A DNA stretch of 64,000 nt from Arthrobacter alpinus (GCF_001445575.1 NZ_CP013200.1:1674001-1738000), one strand, 5' to 3'. Positions 16,301 through 26,385 are shown, counted from the stretch's first letter. Notes: generated by a model not told the origin, from the sequence alone. Made by a program: numbers and translations.

Positions 16301-17127
16301 TAGGTGCGCCAGAACTCGGCAAAGCTGAGTGTCTCGGCCTTCTTGATGTTCGGGACCATGAGCAGGCGGGTGCCGTCCGGCTTAGGCATATCAATGGCAA
16401 TGCCGAAGTTCACGTGGGGAGGCTGCACGGAAACGGGCTTGCCATCGATTTCTTCGTAGTAGACGTTCATCGACGGGAACTGGCCCAGCGCCTTGATGAC
16501 GGCGTAGCCGATCAGGTGCGTGAAGGAAACCTTGCCACCACGGGCGCGGGCAAGGTTGGAGTTGATGACGAGGCGGTTGTCGATGAGCAGCTTCGCCGGG
16601 ATGGCGCGCACGCTGGTGGCCGTGGGAACTTCCAGGCTTGAGACCATGTTGGCGGCGATGGCCTTGGCCGGTCCGCGAAGCACTGTCTTGACAGCCTCTT
16701 CCGGTACCGAGACATCTTTAGCGGACTTGGGCAGCTGGGCCGGAATGGGGGTGGTGCCGGTGCGTGCAGCATCCTTGGCAGGAGCGGGAGGACGCGGTGC
16801 GGCCGGTGCCTTCGGGGCCACGGCGGGAGCTGCCGGAGCAGCGGCGGTGGGGGCCGGCGTCGAGCTTGCCGCAGGTGCGTTTGCCGCAGGTGCGGCCGGG
16901 GCAACAGGTGCCGCGACTACGGGAATCTGGGCGGTAATAGGGGAGGCATTGTTGGCGGTGTGGCGGCCGTTGCCTGCCGCGTCATCGGCTGCGAAACCGT
17001 CAAAGAGTGGCCACCACTTTGTGTCCACTGCATTTTTGTCGGCCTTGTAGCGCTCATACAGTTCATCGACGAGCCACTCGTTGCCGCCAAACTCTTCTGG
17101 TAGACGGTGGATGGATTGCTCTGGCAC
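13321..17127 (-). CDS. kgd: Multifunctional 2-oxoglutarate metabolism enzyme (E1o/decarboxylase with E2-type domain)
   Basis: A TCA-cycle enzyme of 1268 residues, the actinobacterial fusion that acts as 2-oxoglutarate decarboxylase, E1 of 2-oxoglutarate dehydrogenase and carboligase. Order: short E1 N-domain (PEEFGGNEWLVDELYERYK, residues 11-29), Ala/Pro linker of about 100 residues, succinyltransferase-like catalytic domain (SVPRLSRGQAAIIGVGSLDYPAE, then STYDHRVIQGAGSGEFLKKVH), thiamine-diphosphate E1 domain (AIGMAHRGRLNVLTNI, then GDAAFAGQGVVAETLNLS), and a transketolase-like C-terminal domain. GTG 17127 follows a GGAAGAGG site and begins at VPEQSIHRLPEEF; an earlier in-frame ATG at 17193 is less likely. 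The regulatory partner GarA is not in the window. Confidence 0.94.
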   Translation of the reverse strand: MPEQSIHRLPEEFGGNEWLVDELYERYKADKNAVDTKWWPLFDGFAADDAAGNGRHTANNASPITAQIPVVAAPVAPAAPAANAPAASSTPAPTAAAPAAPAVAPKAPAAPRPPAPAKDAARTGTTPIPAQLPKSAKDVSVPEEAVKTVLRGPAKAIAANMVSSLEVPTATSVRAIPAKLLIDNRLVINSNLARARGGKVSFTHLIGYAVIKALGQFPSMNVYYEEIDGKPVSVQPPHVNFGIAIDMPKPDGTRLLMVPNIKKAETLSFAEFWRTYEDLIKRARAGKLTADDHSGTTVSLTNPGGIGTVHSVPRLSRGQAAIIGVGSLDYPAEYQGSSAKIIAQNAVSKILTLTSTYDHRVIQGAGSGEFLKKVHQLLLGAENFYDEIFESLRIPYEPVRWSVDLQVDPADEINKVARIQQMIHSYRVRGHLMADTDPLEFVQRKHPDLDVLTYGLTLWDLDREWPTGGFGGKPKLLLRDILGVLRDAYCRTTGIEYMHIQEPEQREWFQNELEHPYSKPSREEQLRIVSKLNSAEAFETFLQTKFVGQKRFSLEGGESLIPLLDSIISDAADDGLDEVAIGMAHRGRLNVLTNIAGKTYAQVFREFEGTQDSRSVQGSGDVKYHLGTEGTFTSDAGNETKVYLAANPSHLEAVDGVLEGIVRAKQDRLDQGENFPVLPIMVHGDAAFAGQGVVAETLNLSQLRGYRTGGTIHVVVNNQVGFTTAPSSSRSSVYSTDVAKMIQAPVFHVNGDDPEAVVRVSQLAYQFQQRFRKDVVIDLVCYRRRGHNEGDDPSMTQPLMYNLIEAKRSVRRLYTEALIGRGDITEEEATQLLRDYQERLERVFAETHAAQTSPIPIITKDSQAVSDLERPIAQQADSGVNDPQITAISADMLAHIGATHLAIPEGFEVHHKLKPLLEKREKMSREGGIDWGFGELTAFGSLLMEGVPVRMAGQDSRRGTFVQRHAVFHDRANGNVWNPLTELSEDQAKLWIYDSLLSEYAAMAFEYGYSVERPDALVVWEAQFGDFVNGAQTVIDEFISSAEQKWGQRSSLVLMLPHGYEGQGPDHSSARIERFMQMCAEENMIVANPTTPASHFHLLRRQAYRRPRKPLIIFTPKQLLRLKAAASSVEDFTTGGFRPVIGEHATVENNAVDRVILVSGRLYYDLIAARDKAEDNKVAIVRVEQLYPLPLDEIKAELAKYPNADLVWAQDEPANQGPWPFMGLNLAPELDQKLSRVSRPASASTATGSAKNHAVEQTLLVKQAFERN

Positions 17128-19001
<1,874 letters not shown>

Positions 19002-19106
19002 CTGCTTCTTGGCGTGGGGGTTGTTGGGGGAACGCCGCACGTGGGCGGGACAACGGCGTGTCAGCTCAAACTGATTGATTCCTCCACACCCCGGAAACGG
19101 CACCGG

Positions 19107-19115
19107 TTATCCACA
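19107..19115 (+). promoter_or_regulatory. DnaA-box-like nonamer upstream of an orphan gene
   Basis: TTATCCACA is a perfect consensus DnaA box, 51 bp before the start of the following gene. A single box far from any replication gene is weak evidence for DnaA control and may occur by chance. Confidence 0.3.
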
Positions 19116-19165
19116 CCTTTAATGTGGGTCTTCCACGGGCGTGGCCGGGGGAGTCACGATGGGAC

Positions 19166-20002
19166 ATGACTCATGTGCGCGGTGGGAAACCGATATCCGT
19201 GGTTGCCGAAATTGAACGTCTTGGGAAGGTCGCCCGGCGTAAAGATTTGCTGGCCCGCGGATGTACGGACTGGGGGCTGGCACAGGCTACTGAGGCCGGG
19301 CATATTGTCAAAGTCGGACGGGGGTATTTTGCCGTTCCCGGCGCCGACCCGTTGGATATTTGGCTGGCCGGGTATCAAGCTCGGCGCACCTGTTTGAGTA
19401 AGGCTAAACAACTCGGCTTGTGGGTGATCCAAGAACCGGCACTTATCCATGTCGCAGCCGCTCATGGTCAAGCTATTTCCGGCTGCGTGGTGCATCGCGT
19501 CAGCGGTCCACAAACAATCATGGAAATTTTGCGTCAGTGTATTCAGTGCGGCTCGGAATTAGATGCGCTCCTGGCCATGGAATCCGCGGTGGTGCTCAAA
19601 CATTGCAACATTCCTGCTCTTCGCGCAGAGTTTTCACGGGATAGAGATGCCCGGGGACGTAACATCCTTGCGATGCTCGACCCGCAGTCAATGTCCATTG
19701 TCGAGACCATCGCCAGGTACTACCTACGGCTTGCGGGGTACAACGTTCAGTCCCAGTATTTCCAAAAAGGCGTTGGACATTTGGACCTCTGGATAGATGG
19801 TCTGCTTGGTCTTGAAACGGACGGAGCCGCCTACCATAACACTCCAGATGGTTGGGCCACTGATATGGTGCGGGACAATTTGTTGACTGTCCGGGGCATG
19901 TGGCATCTGCGTGTGTCCGCTCGAATGATTCTGGAGCGCCCCGAGCTGATGCTGGATTGGGTGCGGCAGACCATGGACAGGATCAATTCCTTACCCGCGT
20001 GA
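19166..20002 (+). CDS. AbiEi/DUF559-like protein (antitoxin-type wHTH plus Vsr-like nuclease fold)
   Basis: A 278-residue protein. Residues 10-60 (EIERLGKVARRKDLLARGCTDWGLAQA, then IVKVGRGYFAVPG) resemble the N-terminal winged helix of AbiEi-type antitoxins and related orphans. The C-terminal 110 residues (SIVETIARYYLRLAGYNVQSQ, then VGHLDLWIDGLLGLETDGAAYH) look like the Vsr/DUF559 endonuclease-like fold, with D and E-x-D positions retained. No AbiEii toxin partner is adjacent. Such orphans are common in actinobacteria and their function is unknown. GTG 19124 is a possible earlier start. Confidence 0.6.
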   Translation: MTHVRGGKPISVVAEIERLGKVARRKDLLARGCTDWGLAQATEAGHIVKVGRGYFAVPGADPLDIWLAGYQARRTCLSKAKQLGLWVIQEPALIHVAAAHGQAISGCVVHRVSGPQTIMEILRQCIQCGSELDALLAMESAVVLKHCNIPALRAEFSRDRDARGRNILAMLDPQSMSIVETIARYYLRLAGYNVQSQYFQKGVGHLDLWIDGLLGLETDGAAYHNTPDGWATDMVRDNLLTVRGMWHLRVSARMILERPELMLDWVRQTMDRINSLPA

Positions 20003-20030
20003 GTTGTCGTGTCAGCGCACGGCCGCAGCA

Positions 20031-20162
20031 CTTTGTTTATACGCAGCCAGCTGGCGTTCAGATGCGGTGCAGTGACAGTGACGCAGCTCAGCCGGGTGTG
20101 GCGTGCGTATAACTAAAGTGGAATTTGTTTATACGCACGCAGGAGGGTGCGTGCTGCGTATA
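20031..20162. repeat. Two adjacent inverted repeats with a TTATACGC core
   Basis: CTTTGTTTATACGC (20031-20044) pairs with GCGTATAACTAAAG (20105-20118), allowing two mismatches. TATACGCA (20130-20137) pairs with TGCGTATA (20155-20162) around a nested ACGCAC/GTGCGT stem. They fill the gap between two convergent genes. The cores resemble, one base changed, those of the hairpin block at 6693-6828. Confidence 0.6.
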
Positions 20163-20253
20163 TTGTCAGGAAGTGCACCGGCTCAGCCCGGCCACCACCA
20201 GATCAGCGGATGAACAGCAGCCGGTCAACGAATTAACAGTGAGGACGCGCCGT

Positions 20254-21303
20254 TCAGGGACGCAAGGGTGCCGGGCCGGTGGATCCACGGATGGTCAAGT
20301 GGGTTGGCAACACGGATTGGCTGCGGGGGAGTGTGCCTACGCCCGGATTGATCCGACTCAGCAACATGGTGACAGCCACGCGTCCAGCTTGCTCCACAGG
20401 CGCAGTGACAGTGGTCAGCGGGGGACTGCAGAAATCGGCACCAAAAATGTCATCGCAGCCCACAAGGCTGATGTCCTCGGGTACCCTCACCCCGCGGGCC
20501 GCAAGCCGCTGGAGCATCCCGATCGCCATTAGGTCGTTGAAGGCAATTCCGGCCGTGGCGCCGGAGTAGACCAGGGCGTCGGCCGCGGCGTCGCCTGAAT
20601 AGGTTCGTGGAGCGAATGGCCCCAATCGATCCATCTGCACACCCCGTTCCTGCGCGGCGGTACTCAATGCTTCCCAGCGACGAATATTCGAGCTGGAGGA
20701 CCCAGGCCCACCCAGATACGCAATGTGTGAATGGCCCAGCGAGATCAAGTGGTCCAACGCCTGATTCGTAGCGGTGGGAGTGTCCAGTAATACGGAGGGG
20801 ATGCCCGGGACCTCCCTATTGATGGTCACCAGTGGCATTTTCGTAGCGGCCAACACCAGAGCCTCGTCGTTCAGTCGCGGGGCGGTGAGGATAACGCCGT
20901 CGGCCATTTGCATCATTTGCTCAATGGTGTTCACCTCCACCTCTTTCGATTCCTCGGTATCCACCAAGAACTGGGTGTAGCCGGCAGCCTTGAGTTGGAG
21001 CTGGGTGCCGCGAATGATGTCGAAGTAGAACGGGTTGGTAATGTCCGCGACCAACACCGCAACAGCCTTGGTCTGCCCTGAGCTCAGGGCCTTTGCCTGG
21101 GCATTGGGGACGTACTTCAGCTCCGTGGCGGCCGCTTCGATGCGCGCTCGAGTACGGAAATTGACCCGGCCCGGCGTGGAAAGCGCGCGCGAGACCGTTG
21201 AGGCGGCAACACCGGAAAGCGCTGCGACGTCGTGAATGGTGGCAGGTTTCTTGGCCGTGGCGCGCGTTTCGCCGTCGGCGTTGGTGCTGGGTAGAGCACT
21301 CAT
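20254..21303 (-). CDS. LacI-family transcriptional regulator (first of two in the island)
   Basis: A 349-residue repressor. The N-terminal helix-turn-helix is ATIHDVAALSGVAASTVSRALSTPGRV (residues 20-46) with the hinge YVPNAQAKALSS, followed by a periplasmic-binding-protein fold (VAVLVADITNPFYFDIIRG, then DDIFGADFCSPPLTTV). The effector is presumably a sugar acid or glycoside. ATG 21303 has AAGGACG upstream; a longer reading adds 45 unlikely residues and runs over the operator. An operator of the island's shared type lies 119 bp upstream, between this gene and the divergent isomerase, so autoregulation and control of the island are inferred. Confidence 0.85.
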   Translation of the reverse strand: MSALPSTNADGETRATAKKPATIHDVAALSGVAASTVSRALSTPGRVNFRTRARIEAAATELKYVPNAQAKALSSGQTKAVAVLVADITNPFYFDIIRGTQLQLKAAGYTQFLVDTEESKEVEVNTIEQMMQMADGVILTAPRLNDEALVLAATKMPLVTINREVPGIPSVLLDTPTATNQALDHLISLGHSHIAYLGGPGSSSSNIRRWEALSTAAQERGVQMDRLGPFAPRTYSGDAAADALVYSGATAGIAFNDLMAIGMLQRLAARGVRVPEDISLVGCDDIFGADFCSPPLTTVTAPVEQAGRVAVTMLLSRINPGVGTLPRSQSVLPTHLTIRGSTGPAPLRP

Positions 21304-21421
21304 GAGGCACGTCCTTGTGGGGTGGAGTGTGTGGGAATGCGGCGCGGTGTAGCCGACGAAGACAAGGAATGTGATGGACAGCACTGTCCCTTGTCGCAAG
21401 AATACGGTTTTTGGCCAAGAA

Positions 21422-21437
21422 TGGCAATCGGTTGTCA
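21422..21437. promoter_or_regulatory. LacI-type operator, site 1 of 6
   Basis: TGGCAATCGGTTGTCA, a near-perfect palindrome of the type TGGCAA-N4-TTGCCA, lies between the divergent lacI-family gene and the isomerase at 21562. Confidence 0.78.
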
Positions 21438-21561
21438 TTAAGTTGTTTCGCGACTAAACTTCCTCACAGAGGAGTATTTGTGAAGTGAGTCACCGATGCT
21501 GGGGCCGCAAGGCGTTTGCATCCGGATCAATCGCATCGAGCCGCACTACGTAAGGACAACC

Positions 21562-22410
21562 ATGAGCAACGACAATAACCCGACGTGGAGCCTCTCAGGA
21601 TTCGGCGACGAAATTGACCCCGATCCCAAAATTCAGGCCGCTGTCATGCTGGCACTCGGCGCAAAGCACATTGAAGTGCGGAGCGCGTGGGGAACCAATG
21701 TTGTGGAACTCGACGACGCCCAGCTCGCAGAACTGAAGGCAATTCTGGATGAAGCGGGACTCAAGGTTTCCGCCGTCGCTAGTCCCATTGGCAAGGTGGA
21801 CGTGAGCCTTCCCGCCGAACATGAGGTCACCCGTCTGCGCCGCATCATCGCCGTGGCCAAGGTGCTGGACACCCGCTACATTCGCATGTTCTCCTACTTC
21901 CGCGCCGAGGATCAGAGCCCGGAAGATATTCGCGACGCCGTGATGGAGCGCATGGTGCTGCTGGCCGCTGAAGCCGAACGGGCTGGCGTCATCTTGATTC
22001 ACGAGAACGAAAAAGACATCTACGGAGACACCCCGGAACGTGTTCTGGACCTACTGGAGACGGTCAATTCACCGGCACTTCGCGCAGCCTGGGACAACGC
22101 CAACTTCGTGCAGGTGGGCGTCAAACCCTACACGGACGCTTACGCGATGCTCCGCCCGTACCTGGAATACCTGCAGGTCAAGGACGCTATTGCCGGCAGT
22201 GGCGAAGTAGTGCCCACCGGTCGCGGGGACGGTCAGCTCGTCGAAACCCTCACGGCACTGAGTCAGGATGGCTACACAGGATTTGCTTCCCTTGAGCCGC
22301 ACTTGGCTGCACAGCATGAACTGGGCGGTTTCTCCGGTCCCGAGGCCTTTGGCGAGGCAGCCCGCGCGTTCCGCTCGGCAACTGACGCCATCGGCATCAC
22401 GCTTTCTTAG
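21562..22410 (+). CDS. Sugar phosphate isomerase/epimerase-family TIM barrel
   Basis: A 282-residue xylose-isomerase-like TIM barrel (AP endonuclease family 2). Visible metal-site strands are VILIHENEKDIYGDTPERVLDLLE (His-Glu), RAAWDNANFVQVG (Asp) and YLQVKDAIA (Asp-Lys region). Family members include isomerases, epimerases and inosose dehydratases, and some act on 3-keto-glycosides. ATG 21562 follows AAGGA at 5 bp. The gene starts the transcription unit after operator site 1, and a strong hairpin follows its stop. Confidence 0.78.
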   Translation: MSNDNNPTWSLSGFGDEIDPDPKIQAAVMLALGAKHIEVRSAWGTNVVELDDAQLAELKAILDEAGLKVSAVASPIGKVDVSLPAEHEVTRLRRIIAVAKVLDTRYIRMFSYFRAEDQSPEDIRDAVMERMVLLAAEAERAGVILIHENEKDIYGDTPERVLDLLETVNSPALRAAWDNANFVQVGVKPYTDAYAMLRPYLEYLQVKDAIAGSGEVVPTGRGDGQLVETLTALSQDGYTGFASLEPHLAAQHELGGFSGPEAFGEAARAFRSATDAIGITLS

Positions 22411-22423
22411 AACCAAGCCTAGT

Positions 22424-22460
22424 GGCGGCGTCCGGTCAGGGACGCCGCCGTTGGTATTTT
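22424..22460 (+). terminator. Hairpin terminator
   Basis: GGCGGCGTCC and GGACGCCGCC form a perfect 10-bp stem with a 6-nt loop, followed by GTTGGTATTTT. It lies 14 bp past the isomerase stop and separates it, at least partly, from the downstream oxidoreductase. Confidence 0.78.
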
Positions 22461-22516
22461 GTGCCACCAGTAATTTGACGTTCCTGTAGTGATCACCACC
22501 CGACAAAGGAGTCACC

Positions 22517-23524
22517 ATGCCCAGAGTTGCCATCATCGGTTGCGGCGATGTTGCCACAGTTCACTTCGAGGCTCTTGCCGCGATCGATGGCGCCGAGCTG
22601 GTGGCAGTCTGTGACACCGACCCTGACCGCTTGGCGGCGGCGGCCGCAGCCCACGGCGTACCGGGGTACGCGGACGTGGTGACCTTGCTGGAGGAGGTGC
22701 GGCCCGACGTCGTCCACGTCTGTACACCGCACAATCAGCACGCCGATCCGGCCATCGCGGCGCTGGAGCGCGGCATCAATGTCATCAGCGAGAAGCCACT
22801 GGCTAGCACCATGGCCGACGGCGAACGGCTGGCTGCCGCTGCGGCCGCCAGTACCGCCCGGATCGGGATTTGCTTCCAAAATCGCTATAACCAGGCCGTG
22901 CAGGCCATGGCGCAACGGCTCGCCAGCGGCGAATTTGGGGCTGTTCTGGGTGGTTCGGGAACCGTCATGTGGCATCGGAGTGCGTCGTACTACGAGAGCC
23001 GGCCGTGGCGTGGAAACTGGGTTGGCGGTGGTGGCGGGCTGCTTATGAACCAGGCCATCCACACCCTCGATTTGCTGCAATGGATGATGGGCGGGGTCAT
23101 GCAGGTTTCCGGCCATGCGGCGACGCATGCGCTGGGCGGAGCCATTGATGTGGAGGACACAGCTGAAATTGTGCTCACGCATGCCAATGGCGTCCGCAGC
23201 GTCTTCTATGCCACGCTGGCGAACTCGGTCAACGCGCCCATCACGGTGGATATTGTGGCGGAGAAAGCCACCCTGCAACTGCGCGGCGACCTGGTGATCA
23301 CCCATAATGATGGGCGCGTGGAGCTCATTGAAGAGCGCCGCGCTTCCTCTGGGGGACGGGACTATTGGGGCGTCTCACATCAGCTGTATATTGCTGATTT
23401 CTATGAGCAATTGGGTCACGATGGTCCGTTCTGGATTGATCCCGTTGAGGCACTGAAGACCTTGCGGATCATAAAAGACGTCTACGCGCAAAGCTATCCA
23501 AACCGGCTAAGCGAAGTCTCCTAG
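22517..23524 (+). CDS. Gfo/Idh/MocA-family NAD(P)-dependent oxidoreductase (first)
   Basis: A 335-residue dehydrogenase. The nucleotide-binding Rossmann motif is VAIIGCGDVATVHFEAL (residues 4-20), and the family lysine motif is ISEKPLAS near residue 95. The C-terminal domain reads GGGGGLLMNQAIHTLDLLQWMMG with the catalytic-type His. Members oxidise sugars, inositols or glycosides at a secondary hydroxyl. AAAGGAGTCACC precedes the ATG. It is separated from the preceding isomerase by a terminator, which may lower its expression. Confidence 0.85.
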   Translation: MPRVAIIGCGDVATVHFEALAAIDGAELVAVCDTDPDRLAAAAAAHGVPGYADVVTLLEEVRPDVVHVCTPHNQHADPAIAALERGINVISEKPLASTMADGERLAAAAAASTARIGICFQNRYNQAVQAMAQRLASGEFGAVLGGSGTVMWHRSASYYESRPWRGNWVGGGGGLLMNQAIHTLDLLQWMMGGVMQVSGHAATHALGGAIDVEDTAEIVLTHANGVRSVFYATLANSVNAPITVDIVAEKATLQLRGDLVITHNDGRVELIEERRASSGGRDYWGVSHQLYIADFYEQLGHDGPFWIDPVEALKTLRIIKDVYAQSYPNRLSEVS

Positions 23525-23623
23525 GCGTTTGTAGCTTGCCTTATCGGCTGCGGTTCCCCGCTGGCACTGGCCAGATTTCTCGGCCCTTTCCCGCCCTCAT
23601 CCGGCGATCGGGTCTGTTATCAA

Positions 23624-23639
23624 TAACAACCGTTTGCCA
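23624..23639. promoter_or_regulatory. LacI-type operator, site 2 of 6
   Basis: TAACAACCGTTTGCCA matches the island operator with two or three changes. It lies 86 bp upstream of site 3 in the 317-bp gap before the ABC transporter operon. Confidence 0.6.
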
Positions 23640-23709
23640 CCGTTGAGCGTTCAAATTTCCCTTAAATTCAAGCTTTAGTCTCGCCTACGTAACAAATTTA
23701 GGCTTTTTA

Positions 23710-23725
23710 TGACAATCGGTTGCCA
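23710..23725. promoter_or_regulatory. LacI-type operator, site 3 of 6
   Basis: TGACAATCGGTTGCCA lies 117 bp before the substrate-binding protein gene. With site 2 it could support DNA looping over the ABC transporter promoter. The rest of the gap 23525-23841 shows no gene. Confidence 0.78.
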
Positions 23726-23841
23726 AAACGTTGCAACCCCAGTAGCGTATTCCATACAACATCAAATGTGGCGCAAGACACATTGAGTTTGAATTTCCCC
23801 CCAACCCTTTTGATTCGACTCTTACGAACAAGGAGCCAACA

Positions 23842-25365
23842 ATGAAGTTTGGTCCAAAATCTACAGTCATGGCAGTCCTTACTGCCGCGGCGCTGGCCCT
23901 GACAGCCTGTGGCGGCGGTGGTGGTGGCGGTAACGCCGGCGCTCCCGCAACGACACTGACCATTGGTCAATTGCAGGACTTGGTGTCCTTCGAACCCACG
24001 GATGCCCACATTGGCCACACCATGCCTTACTACCAGGCCGTCTATGACACGTTGATTCGCCGTGCACCCGACGGAAAGCTGGAGCCCATGGTTGCAGAAT
24101 CGTGGAAATACAACGCCGAGAACACCGTCCTGACCCTCAAGCTGCGCACCGACGTCACCTTCACTGACGGAACCAAGCTCGACGCCGAGGGAGTCAAGGC
24201 CAACCTGGACCACTTCAAGAAGGCCCAGGGCCGCGATGCCTACCAGGTGGCCTCAATGGGCAGCGTGGCCGTGGTTGACCCCTCAACCGTTGCGATCACG
24301 CTGACCGCCCCCGACCCGGCCTTCACGTACTACCTCAGCCTGGCGGCTGGTCTCGTTGCCAGCCCGAAGGCCCTAGGAACCGAAGCCATCAAGACGACTC
24401 CGGACGGCTCCGGCCCGTACCAGCTGGACACCAAGAACACGGTCAAGGGTTCCCAGTACGTTTTCACCAAGCGTGCTGACTACTGGAACAAGGATCTGCA
24501 GAAGTTTGACAAGATCACCATGAAGTTCCTGGCGGACGCCACGGCGCGCACCAACGCCATCGTTTCGGGTCAGGTCGATGCCACCTTGCTGGATCCCAAG
24601 ACCGGAAAGCAGGCAGAAGCTGCCGGCATGACCCTCACGAGCAGTCAGGTGGACTGGGCTGGATTGCTCCTCGTGGACCGGGAGGGCAAGATCAACCCGG
24701 AACTGGGCAATGTCAAGGTCCGCCAGGCCATCAACTACGCTTTCGATCGCAAGACCATCCTGAGCCAGCAGCTGCTGGGTGAGGGTACCCCGACCAACCA
24801 GGTATTTGGGCCCGAATCCGGCGCGTACCTGCCGGATCTGGACAACAGCTACCCCTATGATCCGGCCAAGGCTAAGGCACTCCTTGCCGAGGCAGGCTTC
24901 GCCAAGGGCTTCACGTTGAAACTGCCTTCCATCGTTGGCTTCGAGGCCATCCTGGCAGTCATTCAGCAGCAGCTGGGCGACATTGGCATCAAGGTTCAGA
25001 TTGAGACCATTCCGCTGGCCAACTTTGTCCCCGACGTTGCCGGCGGCAAGTACTCAGCATTCTACTTCCAGCTTTACCAGGCCGAGCCGTGGGTTGCCAT
25101 CAACCAGATGATCTCCACCTCTGCCCTGTACAACCCCTTCAAGTCGACCACTCCTGAGCTGGCGACCATGCTTGATGCAGTGCAAAACGGTGGCGACAAG
25201 AGCGCCGAGGAAGCCAAGGCGGTCAACAAGTACGTGACCGAGAACGCCTGGTTTGCACCGCTCTACCGCATCAACCAGATGTACTTTACCAACAAGAAAA
25301 TCACGGTTGAGCCGCAGCTTCAGCAGGCTATTCCGTCAATCTACAACTACGCTCCCGCAAAGTAG
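23842..25365 (+). CDS. ABC transporter solute-binding lipoprotein, family 5 (peptide/oligosaccharide type)
   Basis: A 507-residue SBP_bac_5 (DppA/OppA-like) lipoprotein. Residues 1-22 are a signal peptide ending in the lipobox LTAC (Cys23), followed by a Gly-rich linker. Family segments are MVAESWKYNAENTVLTLKLRTDVTFTDG and VRQAINYAFDRKTIL. Although the family is named for peptides, several members bind oligosaccharides or glycosides, and the island context favours that here. It is the first gene of a four-gene importer, and a GC-rich hairpin follows it. Confidence 0.88.
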   Translation: MKFGPKSTVMAVLTAAALALTACGGGGGGGNAGAPATTLTIGQLQDLVSFEPTDAHIGHTMPYYQAVYDTLIRRAPDGKLEPMVAESWKYNAENTVLTLKLRTDVTFTDGTKLDAEGVKANLDHFKKAQGRDAYQVASMGSVAVVDPSTVAITLTAPDPAFTYYLSLAAGLVASPKALGTEAIKTTPDGSGPYQLDTKNTVKGSQYVFTKRADYWNKDLQKFDKITMKFLADATARTNAIVSGQVDATLLDPKTGKQAEAAGMTLTSSQVDWAGLLLVDREGKINPELGNVKVRQAINYAFDRKTILSQQLLGEGTPTNQVFGPESGAYLPDLDNSYPYDPAKAKALLAEAGFAKGFTLKLPSIVGFEAILAVIQQQLGDIGIKVQIETIPLANFVPDVAGGKYSAFYFQLYQAEPWVAINQMISTSALYNPFKSTTPELATMLDAVQNGGDKSAEEAKAVNKYVTENAWFAPLYRINQMYFTNKKITVEPQLQQAIPSIYNYAPAK

Positions 25366-25377
25366 CGGAGTGAATCT

Positions 25378-25406
25378 GCCGGGGGCGGGAAGTTCCCGCC
25401 CCCGGC
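25378..25406 (+). terminator. Intercistronic GC-rich hairpin
   Basis: A perfect 13-bp stem (GCCGGGGGCGGGA and its complement) closes a 3-nt loop between the binding-protein gene and the first permease gene. Without a U-tract it more likely protects the upstream message or attenuates transcription, which would give excess binding protein over permease. Confidence 0.6.
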
Positions 25407-25443
25407 ACCCATTTTCCTTCTGACCAGCGCACTGGAGCGACTC

Positions 25444-26385
25444 ATGGTTACGTTTATTCTGCGAAAGGTCGCCTCCGGCATAGTCGTGCTGGCCGCCGTT
25501 TCCTGCCTTACCTACTTCCTGTTGTACTACTCCTCCGCCAACATCGCCCGCAGCATCCTCGGCGAGTTTGCCACCCCGGAGCAGGTTGCCGCCAAGGAAA
25601 TCGAACTTGGCCTCGATCAGCCACTGCTTCCCCGCTTCTTCGGCTGGGCCGGCAAGGCGTTGTCGGGTGACTTGGGCACCTCCTGGTTCAACTCCGAACC
25701 CGTGGCTCGCGCCTTGATGACACGCCTGCCCATCACCCTGACCGTGGTGGTTGTTTCCATCATCTTCATCGCCATTATTGCCACGGCCCTCGGCATGGCG
25801 GCGGCCGTCAAGCGCGGCTGGATCGACCGGGTTGTCCAAGGCGCCGCGGTTGTTGGCGATGCCATCCCCAGCTTCGTCATGGCCATCATTTTGGTCACTT
25901 TATTGGCCATCCAGATGCAACTCTTCCCCGCCACCAGCAGCATTGCCCCGGATTCCGGATCCGCAGCTTGGGTCGCGTCACTGACGTTGCCCGTCCTGGC
26001 CATCGTCATCAACGGCGTAACCAGTGCAGCGCAGCAAATCCGCAGCGCCGTCATCAAGCAGTTGGAAAAGGACTACGTCCGGACCCTGCGCAGCCGCGGC
26101 ATCAGTGAGAGAGAGATCTTGTTCAAGCACGTCCTGCGCAGCGCCGCGCCGGCCGGACTGACCGTTCTGAGCCTGCAATTCATCGGCATGCTCGGCGGCG
26201 TGGTCATCATTGAACAAATCTTTGCCTTGCCCGGCATGGGCGCATTGGCAGTGACCTCAACAACCATGGGAGACATTCCTCTGGTCATGGGTGTGGTCAT
26301 CTACACCGTCATCATCGTCATTATTGTCAACCTTCTGGTGGATCTCATCAACGGCTGGCTCAATCCCAAGGTGCGTGTCTCATGA
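25444..26385 (+). CDS. ABC transporter permease, DppB-like
   Basis: A 313-residue inner-membrane permease of the oligopeptide/nickel type with about six helices. The EAA loop region reads YVRTLRSRGISEREILFKHVLRSAAPAGLTVL, and FALPGMGALAVTSTTMGDIPLVMGVVIY is typical of DppB. Its stop overlaps the start of the next gene by 4 bp (ATGA), so the two are translationally coupled. Confidence 0.9.
   Translation: MVTFILRKVASGIVVLAAVSCLTYFLLYYSSANIARSILGEFATPEQVAAKEIELGLDQPLLPRFFGWAGKALSGDLGTSWFNSEPVARALMTRLPITLTVVVVSIIFIAIIATALGMAAAVKRGWIDRVVQGAAVVGDAIPSFVMAIILVTLLAIQMQLFPATSSIAPDSGSAAWVASLTLPVLAIVINGVTSAAQQIRSAVIKQLEKDYVRTLRSRGISEREILFKHVLRSAAPAGLTVLSLQFIGMLGGVVIIEQIFALPGMGALAVTSTTMGDIPLVMGVVIYTVIIVIIVNLLVDLINGWLNPKVRVS

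Noticed and set aside
19107..19115. Replication origin
   Set aside because: Only one DnaA box, no AT-rich unwinding region and no dnaA, dnaN or parAB nearby.
22069..23305. Minus-strand open frames (162 and 270 codons) opposite the isomerase and oxidoreductase genes
   Set aside because: They overlap genes with strong family motifs on the other strand and lack their own.
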